64,000 nt of DNA from Linum tenue (GCA_946122785.1 CAMGYJ010000002.1:70907724-70971723), one strand, 5' to 3'; shown: positions 48,811 to 61,800, numbered from the stretch's first letter. Notes: generated by a model not told the origin, from the letters alone. Translations and numbers: made by a program.

Positions 48811-48960
48811 GTGCTGGAATTGATAAATTAAAATTTAAGATATGGATTCACGACACTCAGAGTTCGAGCCTTGTCGGCCGTGCGTTGCTTCTTCGTTACG
48901 AGCACTATTGTGCCCCTTATGAAATGGGTATCATGAGCTTGTCAGGTGTTCACAAGGATA
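48811..48960 (+). repeat. SINE-like repeat, copy 1
   Basis: It shares the framework ATTGATAAATTAAA, then a tRNA-like B-box region (AGAGTTCGAGCCTTG), CTTCTTCGTTACG...TCGTGCCC-type spacing and GAAATGGGTAT with a second copy about 282 bp downstream. A 135-codon frame crosses it (48645-49052) but is unlikely to be a gene. Confidence 0.5.
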
Positions 48961-49092
48961 GAGGTTTACCATCCGTGACAGATTTCTCCTTGTACGACAA
49001 AGGGGAAAAAAAAGATATATGTGTCAACCTGAATGGCCAATTATGTGAGTAAACCATATATACTCCAAAAAAAATATATGAGGATCGATACG

Positions 49093-49245
49093 AATGGTGG
49101 GATTGATAAATTAAAGTAGCGGGTATGGATACAGGAGGTAACAGGTTTGAGCCTTGGCAGTCGCAACCACTTCTTCTTTACGGGCTATCGTGCCCTTTTA
49201 AAATGGATATGCATGAGTCAGAGTCATCGATTTATACGAATCTAC
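49093..49245 (+). repeat. SINE-like repeat, copy 2
   Basis: Diverged direct repeat of 48811-48960. It carries ATTGATAAATTAAA, an A-box-like TAGCGGGTATGG and a B-box-like GGTTTGAGCCTTGG. The pairing suggests a pol III-derived SINE family. Confidence 0.5.
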
Positions 49246-49322
49246 CCTTGGTATGCCAAATCATATTGTCTCAAACGTATATGTCGAGGTTTAAAAAAAA
49301 AACTCTTGTTGTGCCTGATGAG

Positions 49323-49812
49323 CAGAGATGGCAACGGGTCGGGTCGAGGACGAATAGTACATATCCAATATCCTACCCAAAACAGTTTGGATTTTATCCA
49401 TACTCATACCCTTCAAGAATCGGCTAAAAAATCAAAGTTGCACCTATACCCGATCGGCTTTCGGGTATACACGGTTATCTATAAGTGGAAAATTACGATA
49501 ATAAATCATTATAATGAAGAACATCCGTTAGAAACAACACAATTTCATGAAAAATATTATATATGTATAACAAATGTCAAATATGTTAGAGAAAAATAAT
49601 GATCATTCATAAACAAAATACATATGCATGTATATATTCGAGCGGGTTCGGATTCAATCATTGAGAAACCCATATTCACCCATTACCCGCAATATTCAGA
49701 TTCGGATCTATCCATACTCGCTTTAATTCTGAAGGCTCAAATTTACACTGTCCAATTAGACCGAATTCGGGAGGATATGAAAAATTGTGGATATTTTTTT
49801 CCCACATCCCTA
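49323..49812. mobile_element. hAT MITE (490 bp)
   Basis: Ends CAGAGATGGCAACGGGTCGG and ...CACATCCCTA. Flanked by a perfect 8-bp duplication CTGATGAG (49315-49322 and 49813-49820). A related unbounded remnant may lie at about 57780-58060. Confidence 0.87.
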
Positions 49813-49820
49813 CTGATGAG

Positions 49821-50918
49821 GTTATCGTTTCAACCTTGGCTTTGAATCCATCAACAGGAGGACCTGCTGGGAGTGGAGTGCCCCTGATTTTTCCACAACC
49901 TTATTGTGAACCCTTTCTTCCACTATTGAAGTCCCAGTATTCCACACGCTCGCCCACCACCATCCAAAATTCAGGGGGGAAAGGGTAGGAAAATTATTAA
50001 CTGGTTCGAACCCACAAGAAAAGTTTCATCAGCTATCCTTCATTCTTAGTTTTCTATTGACCTAGTCGCCTGACTGACATTAACAAAACAACACAACACA
50101 AAATCAGAAGTTGTGTCAGTACTCTTGTCCCTCAACTGTTTCTCTAGACCCCAACCAGAGCTGCAAACAGTACATCAGAGTGTTGGGATTTATGTGGCAT
50201 ACTACTAGACCAAACAGCAGAGGGGGAATTTCCTGGTAGCATCTCACCGGTGGATTCATCATCTCTCATTTCTTTCTGGTGATGGAATTGGAGATTTTTC
50301 TCATTTTTAAGACAATAGTGAAGTCATGAATCTAAGTGGTTATTTGCTTCGTGAATTTGACGGGAGATTTTGATCTTATATTAGGGGAGTAAAATTTATG
50401 AGCCGTTCTAACTTTTTTTTAAAATGCATTTCAGCTCTCAGGTTTTTTCCAACGGCTCTTTCAGCCTCCAAAAACTTTTTTTCTTATATTTCTCTATAAA
50501 TACACCCTAATTTTTAACTTCTACTTCACCACTTCCAAATTTTTTCTTACTTATCACCAAGAAAATTTCTCTTCTTCCCATTAAGAAGGTGTAGTTTCAT
50601 ATATCTTAATTCTCATACACTGATGTTTCAGAAACCACGCAATACAAGTACAAAATCTCAGTTACAAGATAGGGTACGTAACTTTAAAGTGCATAACCCT
50701 TCTATAATCATATGTGAATTAATGATTTTAAATGGAGCCATATCTAAAGTGAGATTAAATGACTTTTATTTTCCCTACTTTTTTTAATTGGTTTTTATCT
50801 TCTTTGTTTTAACTTGGGTTTCAAAATATTTTGTACAGATGAAACAAGTTCGTTGTGATCTACAAAATCATATCTGTTTCTAATATTTCGAGAAAAAAAT
50901 CATACTACTCGTTACCAC
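49821..50918. other. Intergenic, no gene recognised
   Basis: AT-rich from 50330 onward. No exon-like segment was recognised. Confidence 0.35.
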
Positions 50919-51110
50919 AAGTGGCAGACCAAGGGGGAGGCCAACCCGCCCAACCCTCCGCTAGGTCCAAAGCTAGTATGGCACTTATATTTTATTTTTT
51001 TGTTTTAGGTATTCGATCAAGTGCTAGTCGGGTCACAAGTCACGACCCAACCCTCTCCACCTCTTCTCGAATGTGACACAGGGCTCTACTATGTCATGAA
51101 TCCGCCATTG
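50919..51110. mobile_element. Short hAT-like MITE (192 bp)
   Basis: Flanking 8-mers GTTACCAC (50911-50918) and ATTACCAC (51111-51118) match at 7 of 8 positions. The left end AAGTGGCAGACC is an imperfect inverted repeat of the right end GAATCCGCCATTG. Confidence 0.6.
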
Positions 51111-51118
51111 ATTACCAC

Positions 51119-52760
51119 CTGGTATCACTTGGTACCACCTTCGTTTTTCAACTCGAATTTAAAACAAAATTATCCATAATGTACGAGTTCATCGTGATTT
51201 ATTGTATCCAAATTTTGGAATAAAGACCAAATATATATACCACCTGATATATATTTTTTACAATTAAACATGCACTTTATTAATAAACCATCAAATATCG
51301 TTCAGTGGGTTTCTGCCCTACAATCCACATCGCATTGGAGAAAACTATACCACTATGGTATTTGGTGATAATTGGCTTGGTGATATACGGTGATGAAATG
51401 TGGTAAATGACAGTTAGTATATTCCTTCTATATGTATGCAGTCATTATGCATTATGATATGTTCATACCACCATGATACACTTTCATATAATCTTATGAA
51501 CTACTAAACATTACCACATTGTAAAGACATATAATAAATTTTTAAATTTTTCTGTTTTAAAATATATCAAAGTAAAGTCATTTTGAAGAGCAAAAGAAAA
51601 TGAAAGAGATATAATCTATGAAATTAATTGAAAAAGTTAATTACCTTCAGTAAATAATAAGTTTAGGGGTCCTTTGGAGATTTGGAGTCTAAATCTCTAG
51701 ATTCTAGACAATTCAAAGATTTTAACTCTATGGATTATTGAAAAAAGATTTGAAATTATCCATTGTTTGGTAACTGCGATTGTTAACATCCAATGAAAAA
51801 GAAATTCTATTTTTTTATCAAATGACATGTTTATCCTTAACCAAATAATTAGATTGACTTGAAAAATATTGAGAATTTATTAGTAATGGTAAGGAAGAGA
51901 TAGAGTAGGAAAGAGAACATTACTAAAATCAAGACATAGAATCTCCCTAAATTTTAAAGATTTAAAATATCTGAAGCTACAATTCATAATTAAATTTTTT
52001 TTAAAAATATAACATTTTGCTAAATTTATGAATTCATTAAAACCATTATTCAAATCTCATTTTCCAACCCTTAACCTTATTCATAATAAGGTTATACATA
52101 CTATCCTCTCCGAGAATCTCATCAATACTCGAATCTCTCGATTACCACATAATCTATTTATAAATCTAAGCTTCAAACCCGAACAATTATTTTTAATTAT
52201 ATTTTAACGTGATGGGGTAATTAACTGGGATTCTTTACATGCATGAAAACATGGACATTAATGTAACGCGGAAGAACAATACCACTTAAAATAATGTGTC
52301 CTTTTTTCACGACAAGGAGGTAACTGACAAAACTATTCAGTGTGTGACCCCAATTAGGGTTGTCCAACGGTTTAGTAATCCCACCATACCATAGGTCCAT
52401 AGTAGTACCATACCAAATCATATCAACTCAAATATTTTCAACTTTGAATGAAAAACTGAATCAAATTTCCATTTGAACCAAATCAAATCCGACCGATTAC
52501 AATAATAATCTGATCCTTAATCCTATATTTTACTTCGCTATAGAGTCACGATTCTTATGAGTTTTGCACACCCGTAGGTCCAACCCGCAACACACGCTCA
52601 TCAAAACCATCTTCCCAATCCAAAACAGACACCAACTCGCCTGACTCTACCCAACTCGGTCGTCTTCCCCCCGAAGACTTTCCACGCTCTCTGCCATTTC
52701 TTTATCCCCTGCCAACGCCATGCCCACCCATCCATCAATCCCTCTCCAACCTTCTCTCTA
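51119..52760. other. Intergenic upstream of IQM
   Basis: No gene. A sequence at about 51665 starting AGGGGTCCTTTGGAGATTTGG looks like a degraded MITE related to 29222. The sequence at 52355-52450 (repeated ACCATACC motifs after AGGGTTGTCCAACGG) resembles a hAT terminus without a found partner. Confidence 0.35.
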
Positions 52761-52764
52761 CTCC

Positions 52765-52773
52765 TATATAAAT
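52765..52773 (+). promoter_or_regulatory. TATA box of the IQM gene
   Basis: TATATAAAT lies 178 bp upstream of the IQM start codon, with a CT-rich leader between. This is the normal plant core-promoter layout. Confidence 0.65.
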
Positions 52774-52950
52774 CCCCTCCGGTCCAGACTCCGAAAACCC
52801 AAACCCACCTCCATTATTCATCCTTCCCCAACCTAGAAAAGAATCCCCTGAACTTGGAAGAAAGAGAGGAAGAAGAAAAAAAAAATCAAATCTTTCCCCC
52901 AATCCAATCCAATTCAAAACCGTGATCCACCAGAGAATTCACAGCTCCAT

Positions 52951-55278
52951 ATGGGTTTGTCCCTCTCGCTGCTCCACTCAGCCTGGGAAGAAATCGTCCG
53001 CCAAAGCTTCCTCGCCCTCGCCCACAACAACTTCTCCGTCACCCCCAAAACAGAGCCCAACAACAATGTCTCCTCCAAGTTCACCAGAACCGCCAGCATC
53101 AAGCTCAACCTCTGCCGCCCGCTGAGGATCAAGCTCCAGAAGAAGGCAGAGGGGGGAGATGACGAATCGGCCGTGGCGGAGGCGCCGCCGCTGCCGTCGC
53201 CGGCGATCATGTTCTCCCCGAAGCCGGCGAGCGAGCTGGAGGACGCGGCGGTGAAGCTGCAGAAGTTCTACAAGAGCTACAGGACGCGGCGGAACCTGGC
53301 GGATTGCGCGGTGGTGGTGGAGGAGCTGTGGTGGAAGGCGCTGGATTTCGCCGCGCTCCGGCGGAGCTCTGTTTCCTTCTTCGACGACCGCAAGCCCGAG
53401 ACCGCGGTTTCGCGATGGGCCCGGGCCCGTACCCGCGCCGCCAAGGTCGGGAAAGGCCTGTCGAAGGACGACAAGGCCCAGAAGCTCGCCCTGCAGCACT
53501 GGCTCGAAGCGGTAAAACTAACTTTAAGATTTTTTTCCATTCCTCCTCTGTTTTTTCATTAATGTAAATCCTCCGGCGGTTCCTAATCGGGATTTTTTTT
53601 TCTTCTTCTTCTTCTCTCGGCAGATTGATCCGAGGCATCGGTACGGTCACAACCTCCACTTCTATTACGATCTGTGGTTCAAGTGCGAGAGCTGCCAGCC
53701 TTTCTTCTACTGGTATGCCGATTCTCCAATTCACCGATTTCCGGCCGACTCCGGCGAGGGATTACTTATGGACATCGAGTTGATTGTTGTGCAATTGATC
53801 AATGTTTATTAGGTTGGATGTCGGAGACGGCAAAGAAGTAAACCTGGAGAAATGTCCGAGGTCGCTTCTTCAACGGCAGTGCATCCGGTACCTTGGACCG
53901 GTAAGTCGCCGACCCGGTCATCAAAAAATTTCATATTCTCTCCTTACGATGAATCTGATCGATGGTGCCGATTAGTTATCAACTGAAAATTGTGCCGTCT
54001 TTTCAGAAAGAGAGGGAGGAATTCGAAGTCACGGTGGAAGAAGGGAAGTTGGTGTACAGAGGCACCGGCGAGCCGGTGGAGACGACGGAGGGTTCGAAGT
54101 GGATATTTGTGCTTAGTACCTCCAGGGTGTTGTACGTGGGCCAGAAAAAGAAGGGGGTTTTCCAGCACTCCAGCTTCCTCGCCGGCGGCGCCACCTCTGC
54201 CGCCGGCCGCCTCGTTGCTCGCCACGGCGTCCTCCAGGTAATTGACTTTGCGTATTATTTAAAAGTAGCACAATTTCCCAACCATTTCCCCCTGCGTCTC
54301 TTTCGTAGTTGGTTTTGATTTGTTTTCTTAATGGATAACCACGAGTCAGTATTAGTATATGTTACTGAATTATGTGCACTATGTCAAATATTTTGTGTCG
54401 TAAATAAATTTAATCACAATCTGCTTGGGATTAATTAATTATAATTTTTTTTTTTGTTTTAACAGGCAATATGGCCGTACAGTGGGCATTACCACCCTAC
54501 GGAAGAAAACTTCAGGGAATTCATAAGCTTCCTCCAAGAGCATAATGTCGATCTTGCCGATGTTAAGGTACCAAACGAATGTTGAATCTTTATAGGAAAA
54601 AATGTTTTTGACTATTAATATTGACAATTTGTTTAAAATACGAATCAAAATCTATCAATTTCTTTCAAAATTTACACCGAAACTGTATTATTTGAAAGTT
54701 CAGATAAAAATTAAGATCAAATTAGAGTATTATAACTACAGTGATCACCGACTTTTAGTGTCAGCAAATTGATGATTTTGCCTCCTTTTTTTTTAATTCT
54801 CTACTTGCAGAGGTACGCCGTGGATGATGACACCGAGTACAAAGTCAACGGAGAAGGAGGATTGGTACAGCCGTCGAATTCAACGGCTGGACTAACAGAA
54901 GACGCGTCGCCGCCGCCGTCATCGGACGATGCAAATTCAACAGTAGAAAATACTACTGTAGCCGCGACGGTCAAGAAGGGGGAAGAAGAAGAAGGCAGGA
55001 CGGACACGCCGCCGCCGGCGTTTGACTTGGGGAAGGCCAACCGGCTGTCCTGCAAGTGGAGTACGGGAGCCGGGCCCCGGATCGGGTGCGTGCGGGACTA
55101 CCCTACGCAGCTGCAGTTCAGGGCGCTGGAGCAGGTCAACCTGTCTCCCAGGCTGGCTCCCGCCAACTTTGGGCCCATTCCGTCTCCCAGGCCCAGCCCG
55201 AAGATCAAGCTCTCTCCCAGGCTTTCCTACATGGGCCTCCCTAGCCCAAGGACCCCAACAATTACTGTCGCTAATTGA
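52951..55278 (+). CDS. IQM: IQ-motif calmodulin-binding protein, IQM family
   Basis: Six exons: 52951-53511, 53624-53712, 53813-53900, 54007-54237, 54466-54567, 54811-55278. All joins are GT-AG and in phase; the product is 512 aa. The start is the first ATG after the TATA box ([20 protein letters not shown]). The IQ-type calmodulin-binding helix is at about residues 98-120 ([20 protein letters not shown]). The conserved IQM core follows: [46 protein letters not shown], then [32 protein letters not shown], and [20 protein letters not shown]. The C-terminus [11 protein letters not shown] resembles the IQM1/IQM4 branch. IQM proteins bind calmodulin independently of calcium and act in stomatal and stress signalling; IQM1 binds catalase (established for Arabidopsis). 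Exon 1 and the last exon are markedly GC-rich compared with the surrounding AT-rich DNA. The gene appears complete and functional. Confidence 0.95.
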
Positions 55279-56132
55279 AGAGTTTTATAGTCGTTTAATT
55301 CAGTCTTACCACGCAAGTTAGGTTAAATTATAGGTGGAAAGAAATACACAACTAGGTAGAAATAGGAGTTAACATGAAATTCATATTCAGTTTATTTTTT
55401 AATTTCCATTGCATTCTAATTATTTCTCTTGCTTTTGGTTGTGGGACACATATTTGTGTTCCTTAATCCTTTTCCTTGTTTAATTTATTATTTCTTTATT
55501 TATCATAGTGGGGTTCTTTTTCCAGATCACCCAGTTTAGGGACCTGATTGTCACATTGTAATTGTGAACTATAACAAAAATCCCCAAAATTTATACTTTA
55601 CATGTGAAGCCTTTGGGAGTGAATTGCATGGTTGGACACTTGGGGTTTATCAATTTGTATCATCTTTGCCTCCCAATTATCTTTGCCACCAAAAAATGCT
55701 ATTGTTTAATTATCCCTGACTTTTATCTTCTATTTCATTGGTTACTAGACGTCCAACTCCATTAAATTCGTCCTAGGTGATAGTCAATTTTAACTGTTGA
55801 CTGTGAGACAGCGGATATGTCAATTAAAGAACAATAAAAATGAAAATAATTGTTTTTAGTTTACGCGATCCGTGATGATTGAAATGGGGGAATTTATGCG
55901 TGCTGTCATTGTGCCCCAAAACGTTTTACCCTCATATGCAATGTCGTCCTTCTTGTCATTTTTATCGAAAATATAGCTTGTCGGAGCGTTCAAATGATTT
56001 AATCACTGTCAATAACAACGTTTTATTACAAATGTTTTCATCACAAAAATGCTGGAGATACCAACAGTTTTTTTTCTTCTTCAAGTAAGGTGGATTATTT
56101 TTTTTAGTAGGTCCTTGTCTCGAGGGGAGGAT
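55279..56132 (+). other. 3' flank of IQM
   Basis: AT-rich, probably the IQM 3' UTR followed by intergenic DNA. No other gene was seen. Confidence 0.4.
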
Positions 56133-56312
56133 TGTTATGGGACAATCCAAGTACCACATCGGAAATACAAGGGAAGGATTGTTATGGGACAATCCAAGTG
56201 TCCACCAAGCTCATTAGTACGAGGCCTTTTGGGGAGGACACCCAAGAGTAAAATCGTGTAGGCTTGGCCCAAAGCGGACAATATCGTACTAATTGAGCAG
56301 CCCGGTTTGACA
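56133..56312 (+). mobile_element. TRIM-type LTR, 180 bp
   Basis: It begins TGTTATGGGACAATCCAAGT and ends CGGTTTGACA. It is preceded by a purine tract (GAGGGGAGGA) and followed two bases later by TGGTATCAGAG, the methionine initiator tRNA primer-binding site. These are the features of a terminal-repeat retrotransposon in miniature. A short stretch containing GGATTGTTATGGGACAATCC is duplicated inside it (56129 and 56175). Confidence 0.8.
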
Positions 56313-56615
56313 AGTGGTATCAGAGACTGGTTCGGCAGATCCGGGGCGGCGGACGTCAGTTTGGTGGACCCTCATTCGGTGGCCTCGGGATTTGAGATTC
56401 GCGTATGTTTGGTGGATCCACGAGAGATCCACGTTTGGGCTACATTTGGTTTGGCGGATCAAGGGAGATCCGTGTGAGATTTGACAGATTAAAGAGAGTT
56501 CTGCGTCTGGAAAATCCTTTTACCGAGAAGCCCATCAATACAAGGTGTCAGGCGGATCAAGATAATCGCTAAGGTGAGTACACGAAGTTCGTGGTCGTTG
56601 GCTTGAGGGGATGAT
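56313..56615 (+). mobile_element. Internal domain of the TRIM element
   Basis: About 300 bp between two LTR copies, with no coding capacity. It opens with the primer-binding site (TGGTATCAGAG, 56315-56325), carries repeated GGCGGATC/GGTGGATCC phrases, and closes with a purine tract (CTTGAGGGGATGAT) before the next LTR. Confidence 0.7.
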
Positions 56616-56740
56616 TGTTATGAGACAATCCAAGTACCACATTGGTAATACAAGGGAATGAACCCTTGTATATTAGTGTCCACCAAGCTCATTCGTACGA
56701 GGCCTTTTGGGAGGAAACCCAAGAGTAAATCGGTGCGGCC
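56616..56740 (+). mobile_element. Second TRIM LTR, 3'-truncated
   Basis: It starts TGTTATGAGACAATCCAAGT and follows the LTR consensus, including GTCCACCAAGCTCATT and GAGGCCTTTTGGGAGGA. It breaks at about 56740, where a reversed LTR begins nearby. Confidence 0.7.
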
Positions 56741-56750
56741 CTCGGAATCT

Positions 56751-57685
56751 TGTCAAAATCGGGGGGTGCTCAATTAGTACGATATTGTCCGCTTTGGGCC
56801 AAGCCTGCACGGTTTGACTCTTGGGTGTCCTCCCCAAAAGGCCTCGTACTTAGGGGTGACCAAACACACCCGCAAACTGACCCACTCCAACCCGACCCAA
56901 CCCACCCGTATTTATCGCTAAAACGAAGGTTTTGGGTTGGGTGAGGGGTTTCTTTTGTACAACCTGCCTCTTTTGGGTTAGGTTTGGATTTTGGATTACA
57001 CAACCCGTATAACCCGACCGAACCCGTGTTCCAACTATTAGTATGAGTTCGTATCTAAAAAAAGTATTTATGTCGTATATAGCAATATTTATGAGAAAAT
57101 TAAGATATTTTGCCATGTTTTTCTATCATGGTCTCCCTAATCTAATGCATTCTTCGACTTAAAGTTTAGACATAAATTGAACATAGTTATGATTCACGTA
57201 ATCCTTTTTCTTGTGTACAATTTCAATAGAATAACATATTATGGATGCGTTTGTTTATAACCTTTTTAGCCTATTTCAACAAATATCGTGAAAAAAACTA
57301 GACATATGTTGAAGTAAATCACATTTTATTAAAATTCAAACAACATTTGTGAATTTTGATACCTTTCACCTCGGTTTATTTGTTTGAAATATTTTTATGA
57401 TGTATAATAATTGCATATTTTATGTTGGGTTGGGTTTTTATTTAAAAATATCGCCAACCCGACTCAACCCAATTAGAAACAAACCGTAGGGTTTAAATTT
57501 TTTTGGGTTGGTTTGGGTTTGATAATTCCCAAACCGTAGTGCATGGGTCGGGTGATTAAAATAGTTAAACCCGAACCACCCGACCCATGTACACCCCTAC
57601 TCGTACTAATGAGCTTTGTGGACACTAATATACAAGAGTTCATTCCCTTGTATTTCCGATGTGGTACTTGGATTGTCCCATAACA
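56751..57685 (-). mobile_element. Reversed TRIM LTR split by a hAT MITE
   Basis: Read on the minus strand it runs from TGTTATGGGACAATCC (ending at 57685) to ...TTTTGACA (56751). Without the inserted 749-bp MITE and its 8-bp duplication it is about 178 bp, the same as the plus-strand LTR. Confidence 0.82.
56851..57599. mobile_element. hAT MITE inserted in the reversed TRIM LTR (749 bp)
   Basis: Ends TAGGGGTGACC and ...GTACACCCCTA, flanked by a perfect 8-bp duplication CTCGTACT (56843-56850 and 57600-57607). The flanks are rich in CAACCC/GGGTTG motifs; the centre is AT-rich and non-coding. Confidence 0.92.
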
Positions 57686-58821
57686 GAAAAAGAATATAGA
57701 TGACAACGAGTCACATCAGGACTGTATAATGCATATCATTATCATACACAAAATAGCTTGTGATTAATCCGTACTTACACTCATACAGGATTCATGCAAA
57801 ATTTCAAAACCATATCCATACCCATACCCGATTTTAGGTATTCAAAGTTATCAATAGATAATAATTTTTCCCTGTTCATAATCGAGCGAGTTCAGGTTAG
57901 ATAGTAAAGAAATCGTGTCCATCAATTACCCATAACATTTAAATTTTAAATTTTATTCGTGTCGATTAAACAATTCGCAAAATTTGAGTTTTTGACTGCT
58001 CAATTAGGTCGAATTCGAAGTGCATCCACTCATATTTTTATTTTTGTCACCACTAAATGTCGTAGAAACTAAAAACTGAAAAGGGTAAGAAAAAAGAAGA
58101 GGAAAAGAAAAAGAAAGGCGGAAAAAAGGAAGGGAGGGAGCGGTGGGTGAAGTCGGCCTGACCCAGCGGCCAGCTCCAGACACAGACAGACAGCGCGCCT
58201 GGCGCCCACCCACCTACACCACCCTTCCTTCCGTCGGATCAGCCATTGCCACAGAGACGGAGCGAATCCAGCCTCAATCTCACTCCCTCTTCCGCCGTCA
58301 CCGCCGCCGCCGTCAGCAGCTGATTACAGTTCCGGCGGAACTGGCTCTTCTTCTTCCCTTTCTCCCCAACTTCTCAACTCTCTGAATTCCTTACTTCTCT
58401 TCCCTTCCCTTCCTCTTACTTCCCATTTATGCTTACCTTTCTGTAATTAAAATCTGACCCTCCCTTCCCTTCCTAGCAGCTTTTTTAGTGGGTGTTCTTA
58501 TCTTTACTTACTGCCTCCTATCGCTAAAAAACAGTGGGCGGAAGAAGCTCTTCTCTTTGTTAGATCTATCCGAATCGGCCCTCACCCTTTTCTTTTGTCG
58601 GTGCGGGTTGATTGTTCTCTGTATATTGTGTTCACTTCCTTCATCACTGCTTTCCTTATATTGTTATTAGTATATCCCCGTATTCTTATTCTTTTCTCTT
58701 TACTCGCTCGCCGCTGCCTGCCCTCCCCTGGTTGGGTTAGGGTTTCGCTACTCTAGCTAGGGGGGTTTCTTTCATTTTTCTCTTCGGTACCTTCTTTTTG
58801 ACCCACTCCGTTTGTGCTCCG
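57686..58821 (+). promoter_or_regulatory. Upstream region and 5' leader of the casein kinase gene
   Basis: 57780-58060 looks like a decayed hAT remnant. From about 58150 the DNA becomes GC- and CT-rich (CACCGCCGCCGCCGTC near 58300), typical of a plant 5' UTR. A leader intron before the ATG at 58822 is likely, but I could not fix its borders. Confidence 0.4.
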
Positions 58822-61800
58822 ATGGAGCCCCGTGTTGGCAATAAGTTCCGGCTCGGTCGTAAGATCGGCAGCGGTTCGTTCGGAGAGATCTATCTTGGTT
58901 CGTGAAATTTTCTGAGCTTTTTCTAAGTTGTGCTTTTACTCTTTCCTTTTTTCTGAATTTTGGGTCTGCTTTATCTTCTTGTGAATTCACCTCGGTTGTG
59001 TTCTTTCAGGCACTAATATTCAGACGAATGAGGAGGTTGCAATTAAGCTGGTGAGTTTCTGACTAACTGAGTTCTCAATTTGTAAGCTATGTCTTTGTTC
59101 TTTTTAAACCTTTTTGACTTGGGAACTTCTATCTCGGTTGGGTTCGTTGGTTTTACGTCTACTTGTCAATAGAGTTGCCTATATCTTGGTTGATAAGAGA
59201 TTTTGGTGGAGCAAAAGCTGTCTGGGAAATGTTATGGGCGCGACTCCTCTGACTTGGAAGCTCTAGGAAATGAAATGGTCTTGTAGCTTGATAGTAGTTG
59301 ATGGGTGCAAGCTGATCGTAGTGTGGAGCATTTGAATGGTGATATCTTTTGTTGTAATCAAGTACTCTAGTTGCATTTATGTTCAGCTTGATTGGACTTG
59401 GTGGGTCATTGAGCTAGTTGAGAATTCAATGGCAGGATGCAGGAATTGCATTATTCAGGTATCTGAGGTAGTGGCATAGTTGGCTATGGAATATGGGTTA
59501 GTTGGTTGATATGCAAAAAACTGACCACACCCAATTGCTAAGTTTTCCATGGGTTTAAAGATTATTACACGTTATAGTGAGGAATGTAGTCTATTGTGGT
59601 TCAAGCAGTTTTACGAGCTCAAAACTTTATCTATGCCCTTTCGCCTAAGACCGTGTCTTGAATTCCAAGCTAACTTAGTAAGTTGATTGTTTGCAATATA
59701 CTATTGTCGATAGGAATTTTCCTCATCCATGCTTTGACTAGATCAAATGATCCTCGTGTCGAAGGTCTGCCTGTAGGCCATGCATGTGCTGAGAAAGCTT
59801 CATCTGATTAATTTGTGATTATGTTTATCAGTTGGGGATTTGGATCCATGTTATCTGTCCTCTCAATGCATGTCTTTAGTGGCTGTTCAGGTGCTAGAAC
59901 TTGTGTCTATGTTTTCTAGAAATATATTCTGAATGTATTTTTACCCCTCCATAGAGTTTATATCTTGTTATTTAAAAGTTTGGCGCTTTTTCTTTAGTAC
60001 TTGCCACTCTTTTTTATCAGATGCATCCATGAACTGAGATGATTTTTTCTTTCATTGCAATAGCACAAGTGAGTAATCTGGATGCACTGTATCTGTACTT
60101 GAGACTAAATAATCATGTGATGCTCTGTTGAAATTTTGTCTCTTCATGTGTTGTCATTTATGCTATAATTGATTTTTATAAATTGCATGTTGACCAATGA
60201 TGTTTCATGATGGGCAGGAAAATGTGAAGACAAAGCATCCTCAGTTGTTATATGAATCCAAGTTATACAGAATCTTGCAGGGAGGAAGTAATCATACTTA
60301 CTAATATAAATTTATTCATTGGCTGTTTTTCTCGTGTATATATTAAACTGTATGTTCACCTAAAGCACGTGAATGGCTGAAATCTGGCTTCAGTGCTAAT
60401 CCATTCTGCTTATTTATTTATTTTTGTCTGGTGCGCAGCTGGTATTCCGAATGTGAGGTGGTTTGGTGTTGAAGGAGACTACAATGTTCTAGTGATGGAT
60501 TTGCTCGGTCCTAGTCTCGAAGACCTATTTAGCTTTTGCAGTCGGAAACTCTCTTTGAAGTCTGTTCTTATGCTTGCAGATCAGATGGTATGCTTCATTA
60601 TCTTACTTATTTGCGGCAAGCATCTGTATTTGGTGACAACGTTGTCCTAATATGGTTCGTTACCTGCTGTTAGATCAATCGAGTAGAATTTGTTCACACA
60701 AAGTCCTTCTTACATCGAGATATCAAGCCAGACAATTTTCTGATGGGTCTCGGAAGACGTGCCAATCAGGTTTAATAATCTTTGAAATACTTTCTTATGA
60801 GCTCTTCATTTTTGAATTGAAGAATTGGAATGAAGCTGTTCATTGCATTCTTATAGGTCTACATCATTGATTTTGGTTTGGCAAAGAAATATCGGGATAG
60901 CTCAACTCATCAGCACATTCCATACAGGTCTTCCACTACTTTACCTACGAAGATCTAAATTGACTTGTTTTGTTTTATCGGATGATTGCTGGGACTTTCA
61001 ATGGTGCCATAGTAATGAGATTCTTACATGTGACCAGTATTGTGGGTTAGCGTTTTCTTCCCCATTCTGCTGCTTTGTTGATAGATGCAGAATGCTTGAG
61101 CTATCTGCAACTACAGTCTGTAATTTTGTTTATTGATATACATTCGTTTTCTTGTTCATGTGGAATCGATACTAGAAGCTGCTGTATGTAATGCCGGTTC
61201 TGTTTAGTCTTTTTGTAGAATTTGGTTGAATTGTGATTATGGCAACTGATGATAAAAATTGCAGGGAAAACAAGAGTTTGACTGGCACTGCTAGATATGC
61301 AAGCATGAATACTCATCTAGGGATTGGTATGCACTTATGCTGCTTTCATGTCCTTTTTGACTTTCTGCTTTTATGTTCTTTTTTCTTACCTTTTGGTACT
61401 TGTATTAAACAGAGCAAAGCAGAAGGGATGATCTAGAGTCTCTTGGTTATGTTCTTATGTACTTCCTGAGAGGAAGGTAATTATTGCCCCTATCTCACTC
61501 CTGCTGTCATGCATCTGATACTATATCCTGGTAGCACCTGTTCTGATTGTTCACTGTCCTTGTAGCCTTCCTTGGCAGGGACTAAAAGCAGGAACAAAGA
61601 AACAGAAGTATGAGAAAATTAGTGAAAAGAAAGTTTCTACCTCAATTGAGGTAAGATTCGCACACAGCGTTTTGCTTGAGTTCATGAGGTGAATCTGATA
61701 TCCAATGCTTCTTCAGGCCTTGTGTCGGGGATATCCAAGTGAATTTGCTTCTTACTTCCATTACTGCCGTTCATTACGGTTCGACGATAAGCCAGATTAT

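Noticed and set aside
48645..49052. A 135-codon plus-strand frame
   Set aside because: Its second half is the SINE-like repeat, and the frame is not shared by the second copy.
52978..53734. Long opposite-strand frames over IQM exon 1
   Set aside because: Shadow frames of the GC-rich sense exon; the sense frame carries the conserved IQM sequence.
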